Source: Balneolaceae bacterium
Lineage (GTDB): Bacteria; Bacteroidota; Rhodothermia; Balneolales; Balneolaceae
Assembly (NCBI GenBank): GCA_007693745.1
Contig: REDA01000031.1
Coordinates: forward strand, 1-64,000
Length of the DNA stretch: 64,000 bases
Direction: 5' to 3'
Part shown: piece by piece, positions 53,133 through 62,366 of the stretch
Position numbering within the stretch: the first letter of the stretch is position 1
Layout of the letters: the number at the start of each line of letters is the position of its first letter
Position numbers and translations under genes: made by a program
Notes under the pieces: generated by a model
Databases searched by the model: none
The model's input: the letters and a program-made list of their open reading frames with translations, nothing else
What the model was told of the DNA's origin: nothing

Positions 53133-53633
53133 TCAAGACCCCTTGTTCTTCAGTTTTGGTTTTTCTTTTTCCTGGGTATCAGCATAGGTAGGTTCAACGA
53201 TCCAGGTTGTATTCTCGCGATAGCTGATTCTTGCCGTTTCTCCGGGTTTTATCGTCCCCTCCATGGTTCTGGCCTGCCACGTGATGCCCTGAAACCGAAC
53301 GCGTCCGCTGTTGTCGTGCTCCGTTACAGTTTCCACTACTTCCACAATCTTATCAATCGCTTCATAATCCTCATCTGCAAATTTGAACGAACGTTCCCCT
53401 TTCAAATATTTTTTAATGAAAGGGCGTATTGCAATCGTGAGTGCAACGGATGAAAAGAGCCAGACAAAAATGGCAGTAAACGGATCACTGAGAAACCCCA
53501 GCCAGCGAAGGAGCCCCACCCCAAAGCCACTGATCCCAAGAAACAGTGCAACCCCGCCGGGCAGCACGGTTTCAAGAATCATGAGGATTATGCCTCCCGC
53601 AATGAAAATCCAGGTGATTGTTTCGCTGTCCAA
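53133..53633 (-). CDS. NfeD-family membrane protein
   Basis: The 166-residue protein has two to four hydrophobic helices in its first 75 residues (ITWIFIAGGIILMILETVLPGG and AIFVWLFSSVALTIAIRPF) and a C-terminal OB-fold-like domain (GRVRFQGITWQARTMEGTIKPGETARISY). This is the short NfeD1b form without the ClpP-like protease domain. NfeD proteins work with SPFH proteins, two of which follow on the same strand after 238 nt. No ATG is in the right place; TTG at 53633 is taken as start, but the frame stays open upstream, so the start is uncertain. Confidence 0.85.
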   Translation of the reverse strand: MDSETITWIFIAGGIILMILETVLPGGVALFLGISGFGVGLLRWLGFLSDPFTAIFVWLFSSVALTIAIRPFIKKYLKGERSFKFADEDYEAIDKIVEVVETVTEHDNSGRVRFQGITWQARTMEGTIKPGETARISYRENTTWIVEPTYADTQEKEKPKLKNKGS

Positions 53634-53765
53634 AATGATCTTTAGATTTCTGTAGTTCAGAAGTAAAAATAAACAGATTCAGCAGAAATAAAAGGAATTT
53701 TATTCTTGTTATTTCAGGAGTTGATCAGATCATCGGATAAGTAAATCCTGAGGTGATAGTATGGC

Positions 53766-56700
53766 CTAAAGAGCGTTTTGCCTTAGAGCTTTTAAAACCG
53801 TTTTTCTTCGTTTTTTAGAGATTCCGATTGCAACGGAGGGCACTACAAAAAGGGTAAGGATCGCCGCGAAAAAGAGTCCTCCGATCACCGATCTGGCCAG
53901 CGGGCTCCAGGTTTCAGAGCCGGCACCCAGTTCCAGAGCGAGTGGTATCATGGAGCAGATTGTCGTCATGGCGGTGAGCAGAATCGGTCGCATCCTTCGT
54001 TTACAGGCCATGAGAAAATTTTGGAGATAATCACTCTCTTCCGTTTTACCACGGGTGCTTTGGTGGATAAAATCGACCAGAACAATACCGTTATTTACAA
54101 CAATACCGATCAGAATAACGATACCGATATACGCAGGAACGCTCAGTGAAGTGCCGGTGATGGTCAAAAATACGAGGGAGCCAAAAAACGCGAGCGGTAC
54201 CGAGAACATCACGATAAAGGGATCCCGGAGGTTTTCAAACAGCGAAGCCATGACCATATAGGTGAGAATCAGGGCAAAAAGGATCGCGATTATGATTTCT
54301 CCACCGCTTTCCTGCTGTGCCCAAACGGAGCCTGAAAATTCATAACGGTACCCGTCCGGCAGAATGATCTCATTATCCAGCAGATCCTGTATCCGCTGCT
54401 GATACTCCTCCATATCTCCCCTTACCAGCACAGATACGTCCAGGAGTGTTTCCCGGTCGCGCCGGGTGATATTATTGAGACCTTCCTGGGAACGGAATTC
54501 GCCAAGCCCGAAAACAGGGATTCTCTGTTCACCTACCTGAGCCAGTTCCAGGGCAAAAAGATCGTCTCTGTTTTCGAACTGATCGCGCACATTTTGAACC
54601 TGTATGGCAATTTCACGGCCCTCCTCCCGGAAAAAACCGGCACGGGTGCCCCGCGCCTGGGTTCCCAATTCGGAAGCGATGGAGGAAGAGGCGATGCCGG
54701 TGCGGCTGATACGGTTTCGGTCGAGATCAAAGACCAGCTCCGGGGTAGGCCGCGATCGGGGGTTGTTTACCGAGATCACCATCGGGTCGTCAATCAGTGC
54801 TTCTTCCATTTTAAGGGTAAGTGTCTGCAGAACTTCCACGTCAGGGCCAATCAGGCTGATACGGATTCCGCGACCGCTCCATCCGCGTCCGGTCGGGATT
54901 CCTCCGCTTCCGCCCAGATTGGCGATATCGATATTGATATCCGGTTCCCTCAGAAGCTCCTGAAGTCTGGAGGCGATCTCAGTAGTGGTTTCTTCCCTCT
55001 GATTTTCCCGAACCAGTGTCACACTCAGTGTTCCGGCGTTACTCAGGGTACTGCGTCCCCGCCGGCCAATATTGGTGATCACGGTTTCCACGGCAGGCTC
55101 CTCAAGCAGCCGTCCTGTATATTCACGCAGGGTGGAGGCGGTTGTAGCCAGTTTGCTGCCGGCCGGCAGCTCCACACGAAGATCGAACTGTCCCTCATCG
55201 GTTTCCGGGAAGAAATCTTTTTCAATATTGTTGAAAATCTGAAATGCACCAAACAAAATTCCGGCAACGGCAAGAGCGATGATGTATTTCCTGGATAGAA
55301 TCCATTCCAGAACTTTTATGTAATTATTTTCAAGCGATTTAATAAGGCCAAACGTAAAGCTCCGCTTCTGAAACTGATCGCGGTCAAGGAGCAGGGACGC
55401 CAGAACGGGTATCAGTATAATGGAGGCGAAGAAAGAGAATCCAATGGCTATAGAGATGGTCAGCGCAAGATCGCGGGCAACGGTGCCGGCAAATCCGGAG
55501 AGTCCAAGAATGGGAATAAACACAGCAATCGTAGTGAGAGTTGAACCCAGCAGGGCCCCTCCCACTTCATTGGTTCCGTCGAGAGCCGCCTGAAATCTGG
55601 ATTTCCCTTTTTCCAGCTGATTCGCAATACTTTCGGAAACCACAATCGAGTTGTCGACCAGTAACCCGATGGCGAGTGCCAGACCGGTGATGGAGATAAT
55701 ATTCAGGGTAATATCCAGAGCATACATTGCTGTAAAGGTGGCTGTTAACGAGACCGGAATACTCATGGCTACCACAAAGGCGATTCTCCAGCCCCCCATG
55801 AAGAGCAGCAGTATCACAATGACAACGACCAGAGCGATCAGGGCAGACTGAGCCAGGTTTGAAATAGAATTTTCGATAAACTCTCCCTCATTGCTGAGTA
55901 CCTGCATGGTGACACTGGTGGGGAGGTTTGGTAAAAACTCCTGCATTGTGGCCACGATCTGGTGGGTCACATCCAAAGTGTTGGCATCCGACTGCTTTTG
56001 AATCTCTACAGTTACACTGTTTCGCCCGTTGATCTCAACGATATTTCGGATCTCTTCATAATCGTCCCGCACCACAGCGATGTCACGAACCCTGACGGGC
56101 ACATCATTCTGAATTGAAACGACTGTCTGGGAAATCTCTTCAATATCGCGATACATCGACTGGGCTCTGACACTGTAGCTGATCCTGTCTGCCACGAGGC
56201 TTCCGATTGGCTGCTGCACATTGTTGCCCCGAATGGCATTCACCACATCGGAGGGCATGATACTGTGTCTTGCCATAGCGGCAGGCAGAAGATCCACGTA
56301 GATATTTCGGGTAAGTCCTCCCCTGGTTTCGGCCGAAGCAACACCGGGTATCCGTTCAAAACGCGGCTCGATAAACTCTGTAGAAAGGGTTCGGAGCTCA
56401 TCCAGACCCAGAACATCCGACTCGACACTCACCCGCATAACCGGTGCGCGGTCGGGATCGAACTGGAAGATGAAGGGTTCATTAGCCTCCGAAGGGAGAA
56501 TTGGCCGGATTCGTTCAACAGCTTCCCTCACTTTCTGCTCAGTCACCATAATACTCGTTCCCGGTTTGAGCCTGAGAATCATGAACGCTCCTCCCTGCCT
56601 TACATTGGAATCGAGGGATTCGACACCTTCCACACCCATCACCACACCTTCGATCGGCTCTACAACCAGCCGTAGCATATCGTCAGGAGCTACGTTTGCA

Positions 56701-56861
56701 TAGTTTACGGAAATCCCCATCACGGGAATATCAAAACTGGGATAGAGAGTCACCTTCAGGTTGGTAAGGGAGAAAATTCCAAAACCGATCACAAGCAGAG
56801 ACATCATGATCGCTGTGACGGGCCTTTTCAGGATTTTCTCGGTGATGGTAATTTTTTTCAT
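53766..56861 (-). CDS. RND efflux permease, second of a two-permease operon
   Basis: The 1031-residue protein is a complete RND pump: the first helix after EKILKRPVTAIMMS, porter-domain start VNYANVAPDDMLRLVVEPIE, proton-relay helix LAIGLLVDNSIVVSESI, and last-half helix VVNNGIVLVDFIHQS. It differs from its upstream neighbour (1092 aa) in sequence and is shorter by about 60 residues between TM6 and TM7. It follows the other permease after 42 nt and would form, with one shared adaptor, a heteromeric pump as in MdtABC or MuxABC systems (family analogy). The last residues are basic (KKRRKTVLKALRQN). The substrate is unknown. Confidence 0.92.
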   Translation of the reverse strand: MKKITITEKILKRPVTAIMMSLLVIGFGIFSLTNLKVTLYPSFDIPVMGISVNYANVAPDDMLRLVVEPIEGVVMGVEGVESLDSNVRQGGAFMILRLKPGTSIMVTEQKVREAVERIRPILPSEANEPFIFQFDPDRAPVMRVSVESDVLGLDELRTLSTEFIEPRFERIPGVASAETRGGLTRNIYVDLLPAAMARHSIMPSDVVNAIRGNNVQQPIGSLVADRISYSVRAQSMYRDIEEISQTVVSIQNDVPVRVRDIAVVRDDYEEIRNIVEINGRNSVTVEIQKQSDANTLDVTHQIVATMQEFLPNLPTSVTMQVLSNEGEFIENSISNLAQSALIALVVVIVILLLFMGGWRIAFVVAMSIPVSLTATFTAMYALDITLNIISITGLALAIGLLVDNSIVVSESIANQLEKGKSRFQAALDGTNEVGGALLGSTLTTIAVFIPILGLSGFAGTVARDLALTISIAIGFSFFASIILIPVLASLLLDRDQFQKRSFTFGLIKSLENNYIKVLEWILSRKYIIALAVAGILFGAFQIFNNIEKDFFPETDEGQFDLRVELPAGSKLATTASTLREYTGRLLEEPAVETVITNIGRRGRSTLSNAGTLSVTLVRENQREETTTEIASRLQELLREPDINIDIANLGGSGGIPTGRGWSGRGIRISLIGPDVEVLQTLTLKMEEALIDDPMVISVNNPRSRPTPELVFDLDRNRISRTGIASSSIASELGTQARGTRAGFFREEGREIAIQVQNVRDQFENRDDLFALELAQVGEQRIPVFGLGEFRSQEGLNNITRRDRETLLDVSVLVRGDMEEYQQRIQDLLDNEIILPDGYRYEFSGSVWAQQESGGEIIIAILFALILTYMVMASLFENLRDPFIVMFSVPLAFFGSLVFLTITGTSLSVPAYIGIVILIGIVVNNGIVLVDFIHQSTRGKTEESDYLQNFLMACKRRMRPILLTAMTTICSMIPLALELGAGSETWSPLARSVIGGLFFAAILTLFVVPSVAIGISKKRRKTVLKALRQNAL

Positions 56862-56903
56862 ACTGCTTCGGGTTTAGATATTGAAGGCTGAGTCAATTTC
56901 GGG

Positions 56904-59900
56904 TTACTCTTCCACACTGAGCGGATCTTCTTTGTGCACGGAATCAAATCCGATTCTTTCTACAAAAGCATTTACAACATAGTACATACTGGGAACGGCA
57001 AAGAGCATCAGCAGTGTGGACATAAAGAGTCCGCCGATGACTGCACGAGCCATCGGGCTCCAGGTCTCTGCTCCGGCGCCCAGCTGCAGCGCCAGGGGTA
57101 CCATCGCAAGGATGGTGGTGAGTGCCGTCATCAGTATCGGCCGCAATCTTCTGCCGGCGCCATCCACAATTGCCTCGAACCGCTCCTGTCCGCGGGATTG
57201 CAGGATCTTTATGTAATCAATCATCACAATTCCGTTATTCACCACGATGCCTGTCAAGAGCACCAGACCAACCATGGCGGTTACACTCACCGGGGTGGAG
57301 GTAAACCAGAGCATCATCAGCACACCGGTAAGTGCCAGCGGAATGGTAACAATAATGATAAAAGGTTCCGCCAGGCTCTCAAACTGAGAAGCCATCACCA
57401 TATAGGTGAGGATTCCGGCGATCAGGAATGCAATGAGAAGAAAACGGAACGATTCACGCTGTTCTTCAGCAGAACCTCCGAGCTCGTAACGGTATCCTTC
57501 CGGCCAGGCCATGGATGCCAGGGCGTTGTTGGCAAGGTCAGTCGCAGATCTCAGATCCAGGGAGCCCAGATCTGCCTCCACCTCCACCATGCGCTCCTGA
57601 TTCACTCGTAAAATATTGGATGGCCCCATGTAACGGTCGATGCGCGCGAGGTTGTTCAGCGGCATCCATTCTCCTGAAGGGGTACGAATCTGAAGATCCT
57701 GGAGGGATGTGGATTGAGATCTGTCGATGGGATCCACTTCCACAAGCACTTCAAATTCAAGACCCTGATCCACGAATGTAGTGGCCACGGAGCCCTGTAC
57801 GGAGTTGCTCAGCGCGGAAGCTACCTGAGCGGTGGTCATGCCGACACGGGCAATGCGCTCCCGGTCCATCTCTACCCGGAGTTCGGGACGCCCCTGATCG
57901 GCCGAGCTGAAGACACTGACAATGCCCTCGATCTCCCGCAGGTTTTGCATCGCAGTTTCTGCGAGTATTCGCTTAACCTCCTGGTCAAACCCGTAGATCT
58001 GTACAATCAGGCCTGTTTCGCCGTCCGGACTCAGCGGATCCTCCTGTACTTCACGGATATTGGCTCCGGGAACATTCTGGAGCTGTTCGAGAAGGGCAGC
58101 TGTGATCTCCATCTGGCTCCTGGATCGTTCGGTAACAGGAACAAGTTCAATCCGGATACGCCCCTGATTTCCGCCGGGATTGTCAGCTCCCTCTATTCCG
58201 ATTTTATCACCATAATCAGAGACCAGTAAACGTAATTCCGGAACATTGGCACGCACGATCTCTTCAGCCTGAATAATGGTTCGTTCCAGTTCAACCAGGC
58301 TTACTCCGGGCTCACGCTGTATGTCGACGATGATAAAATTTTCGTCCACTTTCGGGAAAAACTCACCGCCGAGCAGATAGAAGATCGGCAGGGAGGCGAA
58401 GAGCAGTCCAAATGCTGCGGCGATGACCCACGGGCTCTTTCTCAGAGTTTTTCTGAGCAGGTTTTTATATGCATTTTCGGTGGAGTCGAACGCTCTTCCC
58501 AGCCAGGGCCCGAGTTTTTCGGCAAAGGCAACGTTCATTTTTGAGACGATCCATGCCCAGATTTTCAGAATTGGCCAGGCCACAAAATAGAGAAGAAAAA
58601 GGGGCAGGGAAACAAGACGAGTAAAAACGTTCTGACGCCGCCAGATAAGTAATTTATGCAACAGATTACGGGCAGGGTCTTTTTTGTCGGATGTAACCAG
58701 CTCCGCTTCGAACAGCCGGGAACTCAGAACCGGAATAAGTGTGATCGCGATGAGTACCGAGACAATCAGGGCGAAAGAAATTGTCAGGGCCATATCTCTG
58801 AAGAGCAGTCCGGCGATACCGGGCACAAACAGGATTGGAAGAAATACGACAAGCGTGGTAAGTGTGGAAACAATGACAGGGGCGGCCACTTCCCGAGCTC
58901 CCGATATGGCAGATTCCTTGCTTCCATGGCCGTCTTCCTTGAACCGGAAAATATTTTCCAGAACCACTACGGCATTGTCCACCACGAGCCCAACCGCCAG
59001 GGTCAGCCCCGAGAGAGAGATGATATTCAGGCTTACGTTGGCAAAATCCATGATGCTGAAGGTGGCAATAATGGATATGGGGATGGTAATGGCTACGATC
59101 AGTGCAGAGCGCCCGCTGCGCAGAAACAGAAGCAGCATGATGATCACCAGTACAACAGCCTGCAGGCCGGTAGTGACCAGATTTCGAATCGACATTGTAA
59201 TAAAGTCGGCCCGGTTTGTGAGTACATCCAGACTTACATCAGAGGGAAGTATAGCCCGGATGTCATCCAGTGTTTCAACCACTCCCCCGGCAGCACTTAC
59301 AATGTTACTGTCGCTGGTCTTATAGACATTCATGATCACCCCGTCATTTCCCTGTACACGGACATTGCCTATTGGCTGGGCAATTCCGTCTTCTACCCGG
59401 GCCACATCTTTCAGATAGACCGGATTTCCATCCTCAGTGACAGATACAATGCTGTTACGGATCTGATCGATATTGCGAAAATCGCCAATTGTCCGGAGTG
59501 AGAAGACCGTTTCCCCTTCAATCAGCTCACCGGCGGGAACCTGCACATTCTCCTGCCGGAGGCGGTTGGAGATGGTTGCGATGTCGAGATTGTAGGTTCG
59601 CATCTGGGCATTACTGAGCCGAACGTTTATCTGTCTGTCAAACCCACCTGCGGTTTCAGCAGAGGCGATTCCCTGAATTCTTTCAATCCGCTGCTCAATT
59701 TGCCGGGTGGCAAGGGTACGCAGTTCCCGGGGGCTTCGGGTAGAAGAGGTGAGCGCGAGAACCAGAACCGGTTCATCATTGGGATCGTAAGAGAAGACAA
59801 TAGGCTGGTCCACATCGTCAGGTAATCCGCGGCGGATCATATCGAGCCGTTTCCTGACCTCTGTCTCAGCCACAAAGAGGTCCGTTCCCCAGTTAAAATT

Positions 59901-60182
59901 CAGTTTTACAACCGAAGCTCCCTGGCTTGATAACGAACGAACCCTTCTCACTCCGGAGATGCTCCCTACCTGCTCCTCGATTTGACGTGTGATGAGCGCT
60001 TCAATGTCTTCGGGGGCTACCCCTTCGTATGTACTGAAGACGGTGATGGTTGGAAATGAGACATCCGGATAGAGATTAAGCCGGAGATTACTCAGCCCGA
60101 AAAGGCCGAATCCGATCAGCATGATACTGATCATCATAAATGTGATGGGTCTGTTAACTGCTAATTTAGGGAGATTATTCAT
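56904..60182 (-). CDS. RND efflux permease with an inserted hydrophobic linker, first of two
   Basis: The 1092-residue protein has normal RND architecture: LPKLAVNRPITFMM at the N-terminus, porter-domain motif FSTYEGVAPEDIEALITRQIE, proton-relay helix LAVGLVVDNAVVVLENI, and terminal TVTAMVGLVLLTGIVVNNGIVMIDYIK. Unusual is a ~65-residue insertion (about 500-565) between TM6 and TM7 that contains a hydrophobic aromatic stretch (RLVSLPLFLLYFVAWPILKIWAW, about residues 519-541), absent from the other two permeases in the window. The insertion could add a membrane-bound helix on the cytosolic side. It is 11 nt after the adaptor gene and 42 nt before the second permease. Confidence 0.92.
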   Translation of the reverse strand: MNNLPKLAVNRPITFMMISIMLIGFGLFGLSNLRLNLYPDVSFPTITVFSTYEGVAPEDIEALITRQIEEQVGSISGVRRVRSLSSQGASVVKLNFNWGTDLFVAETEVRKRLDMIRRGLPDDVDQPIVFSYDPNDEPVLVLALTSSTRSPRELRTLATRQIEQRIERIQGIASAETAGGFDRQINVRLSNAQMRTYNLDIATISNRLRQENVQVPAGELIEGETVFSLRTIGDFRNIDQIRNSIVSVTEDGNPVYLKDVARVEDGIAQPIGNVRVQGNDGVIMNVYKTSDSNIVSAAGGVVETLDDIRAILPSDVSLDVLTNRADFITMSIRNLVTTGLQAVVLVIIMLLLFLRSGRSALIVAITIPISIIATFSIMDFANVSLNIISLSGLTLAVGLVVDNAVVVLENIFRFKEDGHGSKESAISGAREVAAPVIVSTLTTLVVFLPILFVPGIAGLLFRDMALTISFALIVSVLIAITLIPVLSSRLFEAELVTSDKKDPARNLLHKLLIWRRQNVFTRLVSLPLFLLYFVAWPILKIWAWIVSKMNVAFAEKLGPWLGRAFDSTENAYKNLLRKTLRKSPWVIAAAFGLLFASLPIFYLLGGEFFPKVDENFIIVDIQREPGVSLVELERTIIQAEEIVRANVPELRLLVSDYGDKIGIEGADNPGGNQGRIRIELVPVTERSRSQMEITAALLEQLQNVPGANIREVQEDPLSPDGETGLIVQIYGFDQEVKRILAETAMQNLREIEGIVSVFSSADQGRPELRVEMDRERIARVGMTTAQVASALSNSVQGSVATTFVDQGLEFEVLVEVDPIDRSQSTSLQDLQIRTPSGEWMPLNNLARIDRYMGPSNILRVNQERMVEVEADLGSLDLRSATDLANNALASMAWPEGYRYELGGSAEEQRESFRFLLIAFLIAGILTYMVMASQFESLAEPFIIIVTIPLALTGVLMMLWFTSTPVSVTAMVGLVLLTGIVVNNGIVMIDYIKILQSRGQERFEAIVDGAGRRLRPILMTALTTILAMVPLALQLGAGAETWSPMARAVIGGLFMSTLLMLFAVPSMYYVVNAFVERIGFDSVHKEDPLSVEE

Positions 60183-60193
60183 AGTGGTTTCCC

Positions 60194-61573
60194 TTAATTA
60201 TTTCCGGACGGCCTGCCCTGACCCTGTCTCTGCCCGCCACCCTGCTGCATCCGGTCTCTGAGAGCCTGTCTCTGCTCGGGTGAAAGATTGTTCATGTATT
60301 CAGCCCGCTGTTCCGGTGTCATATTTCGTATCTGTTCCGGTGTCATCGTAGTGCCCGCTGCGCCCTGTTCAGGTGAGGCACTCTCTGCTGATTGTTCAGG
60401 CCGCACAGGCGGTTCACTGCCTGCAACCCGGATGCGCGAACCGTTTTCAAGGGTTCTCTGACCGGTTACAATTAAACCATCACCGGCGGATAAACCCTCC
60501 AGAACCTGTATACGGTCGCCCTGTTCAATACCCAGTACAAGATCTCTGCGTGCAGCCGTTGTATCGCCCTGGCTGACAAAAGCGGAGTAGCTTCGCTCCA
60601 GTTCGATTGTCCCGGTTTCGGGTTCAATGTAGGTATCCACTTTTTCAACCATTGCAGAGCGCGGAATCACCACTACATTCTCTCTGGTTTCAAGATTGAT
60701 GTTAGACTGTACCAGAGCGCCCTGAAATACAGAACCGGCCGCCTCAACAAGCGTGATGACAATCTCTCCGAGTCCGGTGACGGGATTTAACTGCGGACTT
60801 TTTCTGGAGACGATGCCTGCAGCGATTTCACTCCCTCTGGTTGAGAGGGAAATGGAGACGGTCTGACCGATCTGCACTCGTTCCCAATCCTGCAGAGGCA
60901 GGAATACGCGCGTTTCAAAACCGATCATATTGGCAACTTCAAAAATCGGCTGCCCTGTAGAAGCAATGTCGCCTTCGGCAACGAGCCGGTTGAGGATCAC
61001 GCCGTTTACAGGTGACCTGACCAGGGTATTTGCCAGGTTTTCCCGGCTTTGGGTGAGTGCTGCCAATGCGGATTCATACTGAGCCCGGCTGTTGAGGAAA
61101 CTGGTGCGGAAATCGTCAAATTCGGCGCGGCTGATCAATTGACGTTCAAAAAGCTCCTGCTGGCGATCAAGCTGGGTACTGTCTCTTGCCAGGGACGCTT
61201 CGGCCTGTCGTATCTGTGCCTGTGCCTGTTCTACAGCGTCCCTGAACGGAACATCGTAGATTTCTGCAATTACCTGGCCACGGGAAACCTCATCACCGAG
61301 ATCCACCAGGATACGGGTAATACGGTTGGAGACTTGCGGAGTAATGGATACAACATCTTGTGCCCTGATGGTTCCGAAAGCCCTGACCTGTTCGGATATC
61401 GTGCCAGTCTGCACCGGAACAACCTCAACGCTGGTAGCAGGCCGTGCGCCAAAACCACCAAACCCTCCGGCAGCAGGAGCGCTGCTTTGGGAATTTCCAC
61501 CACAACCGGAAAAGAGAAAAAGAGTAGATAAAAGGAGTGAATAGTTTAGTATTGATTTCAAAGATGTTTCCAT
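60194..61573 (-). CDS. RND periplasmic adaptor lipoprotein with a Gln-rich repeat tail
   Basis: I take the ATG at 61573, which gives a lipoprotein signal ending in LFSGC (Cys23), and 459 residues. After a Gly/Ala/Ser-rich linker come the adaptor domains: lipoyl half (NRITRILVDLGDEVSRGQVIAEIYD), coiled-coil hairpin (about 105-170), second lipoyl half (NTLVRSPVNGVILNRLVAEGD), beta-barrel and membrane-proximal domain. The last ~70 residues are low-complexity and repeat TPEQ/SPEQ units (MTPEQIRNMTPEQRAEYMNN, then NLSPEQRQAL), ending in a Gly/Gln/Arg-rich stretch. It is the first gene of the adaptor-permease-permease operon; the outer-membrane channel is not encoded nearby. The tail may contact peptidoglycan or the permeases (inference). 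Confidence 0.88.
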   Translation of the reverse strand: METSLKSILNYSLLLSTLFLFSGCGGNSQSSAPAAGGFGGFGARPATSVEVVPVQTGTISEQVRAFGTIRAQDVVSITPQVSNRITRILVDLGDEVSRGQVIAEIYDVPFRDAVEQAQAQIRQAEASLARDSTQLDRQQELFERQLISRAEFDDFRTSFLNSRAQYESALAALTQSRENLANTLVRSPVNGVILNRLVAEGDIASTGQPIFEVANMIGFETRVFLPLQDWERVQIGQTVSISLSTRGSEIAAGIVSRKSPQLNPVTGLGEIVITLVEAAGSVFQGALVQSNINLETRENVVVIPRSAMVEKVDTYIEPETGTIELERSYSAFVSQGDTTAARRDLVLGIEQGDRIQVLEGLSAGDGLIVTGQRTLENGSRIRVAGSEPPVRPEQSAESASPEQGAAGTTMTPEQIRNMTPEQRAEYMNNLSPEQRQALRDRMQQGGGQRQGQGRPSGNN

Positions 61574-61901
61574 GGTTTTTAGTTTCGGGTTTCTCCCAGG
61601 GGCATTAAATGTAATCAGTTCCTGCTCAATGGCATACGCTATGAACAATATTTAACTGAAATAAATCCCGTTTTTAAAATTTATTACAAGCCAGGTTCTG
61701 CCGGCCTGTTCAGTTAGACGGAAGCAGTCTGAGAAAGTTTGCAATGGGTATTTAAAAAGATGTAAACAGGAAAAGACGTCATTGCACAGCAGGTGTTTTA
61801 ACCTGCCATCTCCTGAAGTTCAGAGAAAAGCGTGAAGACTGGATAGCGACGTGAACCGCTACAGCTAGATGAAGTGAGTCTGGCGGTTTGTAAACAGCAG
61901 C
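61574..61901. other. Intergenic region upstream of the RND operon
   Basis: This 328-nt gap should hold the promoter of the adaptor-permease-permease operon, read leftward. The only structure seen is a weak hairpin around CCAGGTTCTGCCGGCCTG (61691-61708). There is no palindrome resembling a TetR-type operator and no repeat copy. Confidence 0.45.
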
Positions 61902-62366
61902 TCAGAGAATAGTTTCAAGTTTTCGGCAGATTGATTCGCAAAGTGAGGTTAGTTCAGGGCTTATCGCATTCTTCGTATGGGAATCGATATCCAGTTCACC
62001 GAAAAGTGCTCCCTTTTTTAAGATCGGAACCACAATTTCAGACTCCACATGAATACTGCAGGCAAGATAGTTGTCGGCGCTTTTCACATCCTGAACGACA
62101 AACGTTTCGAGTGTTTCAGCTGCCTGCCCGCAGATACCGGTGCCGAAAGGAATACGGGTATGGTCGGTTGGTTCACCAACATAAGGACCCAAAATGAGCA
62201 TTTTTTCATCATTCGGATCGGCGAGGTAGAAACCGGTCCAGTCAAATACCTCAACTTCCTGATCAAGCAGAACACAAATTTGAGTGAGGATATCATTAAG
62301 AGGGAGATTGCTTTCAATGATTTCAAAAGCATGTTTACGGATGGAGTGAAGGTCTGTTTTACTCAT
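61902..62366 (-). CDS. GAF-domain free methionine-(R)-sulfoxide reductase
   Basis: The 154-residue protein is a single GAF domain of the fRMsr type, which reduces free methionine-(R)-sulfoxide with thioredoxin. It matches the family by DWTGFYLADPNDEKMLILGPYVG, IPFGTGICGQAAET, VVQDVKSADNYLACSIHVESEIVVPI and a final GELDIDSH. The two expected cysteines are present, one in GICG and one in LACS, the latter at the catalytic position as I recall the family. The other cysteine seen in some homologues is not there. The gene is in a minor stress-response role next to repeat copy D, with no operon partner. Confidence 0.83.
   Translation of the reverse strand: MSKTDLHSIRKHAFEIIESNLPLNDILTQICVLLDQEVEVFDWTGFYLADPNDEKMLILGPYVGEPTDHTRIPFGTGICGQAAETLETFVVQDVKSADNYLACSIHVESEIVVPILKKGALFGELDIDSHTKNAISPELTSLCESICRKLETIL

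Noticed and set aside
58656-59501. 281-codon open frame on the plus strand inside an RND permease
   Set aside because: It is antisense to conserved permease helices and encodes a low-complexity, His/Asn/Gly-rich product; a shadow of the RND gene.
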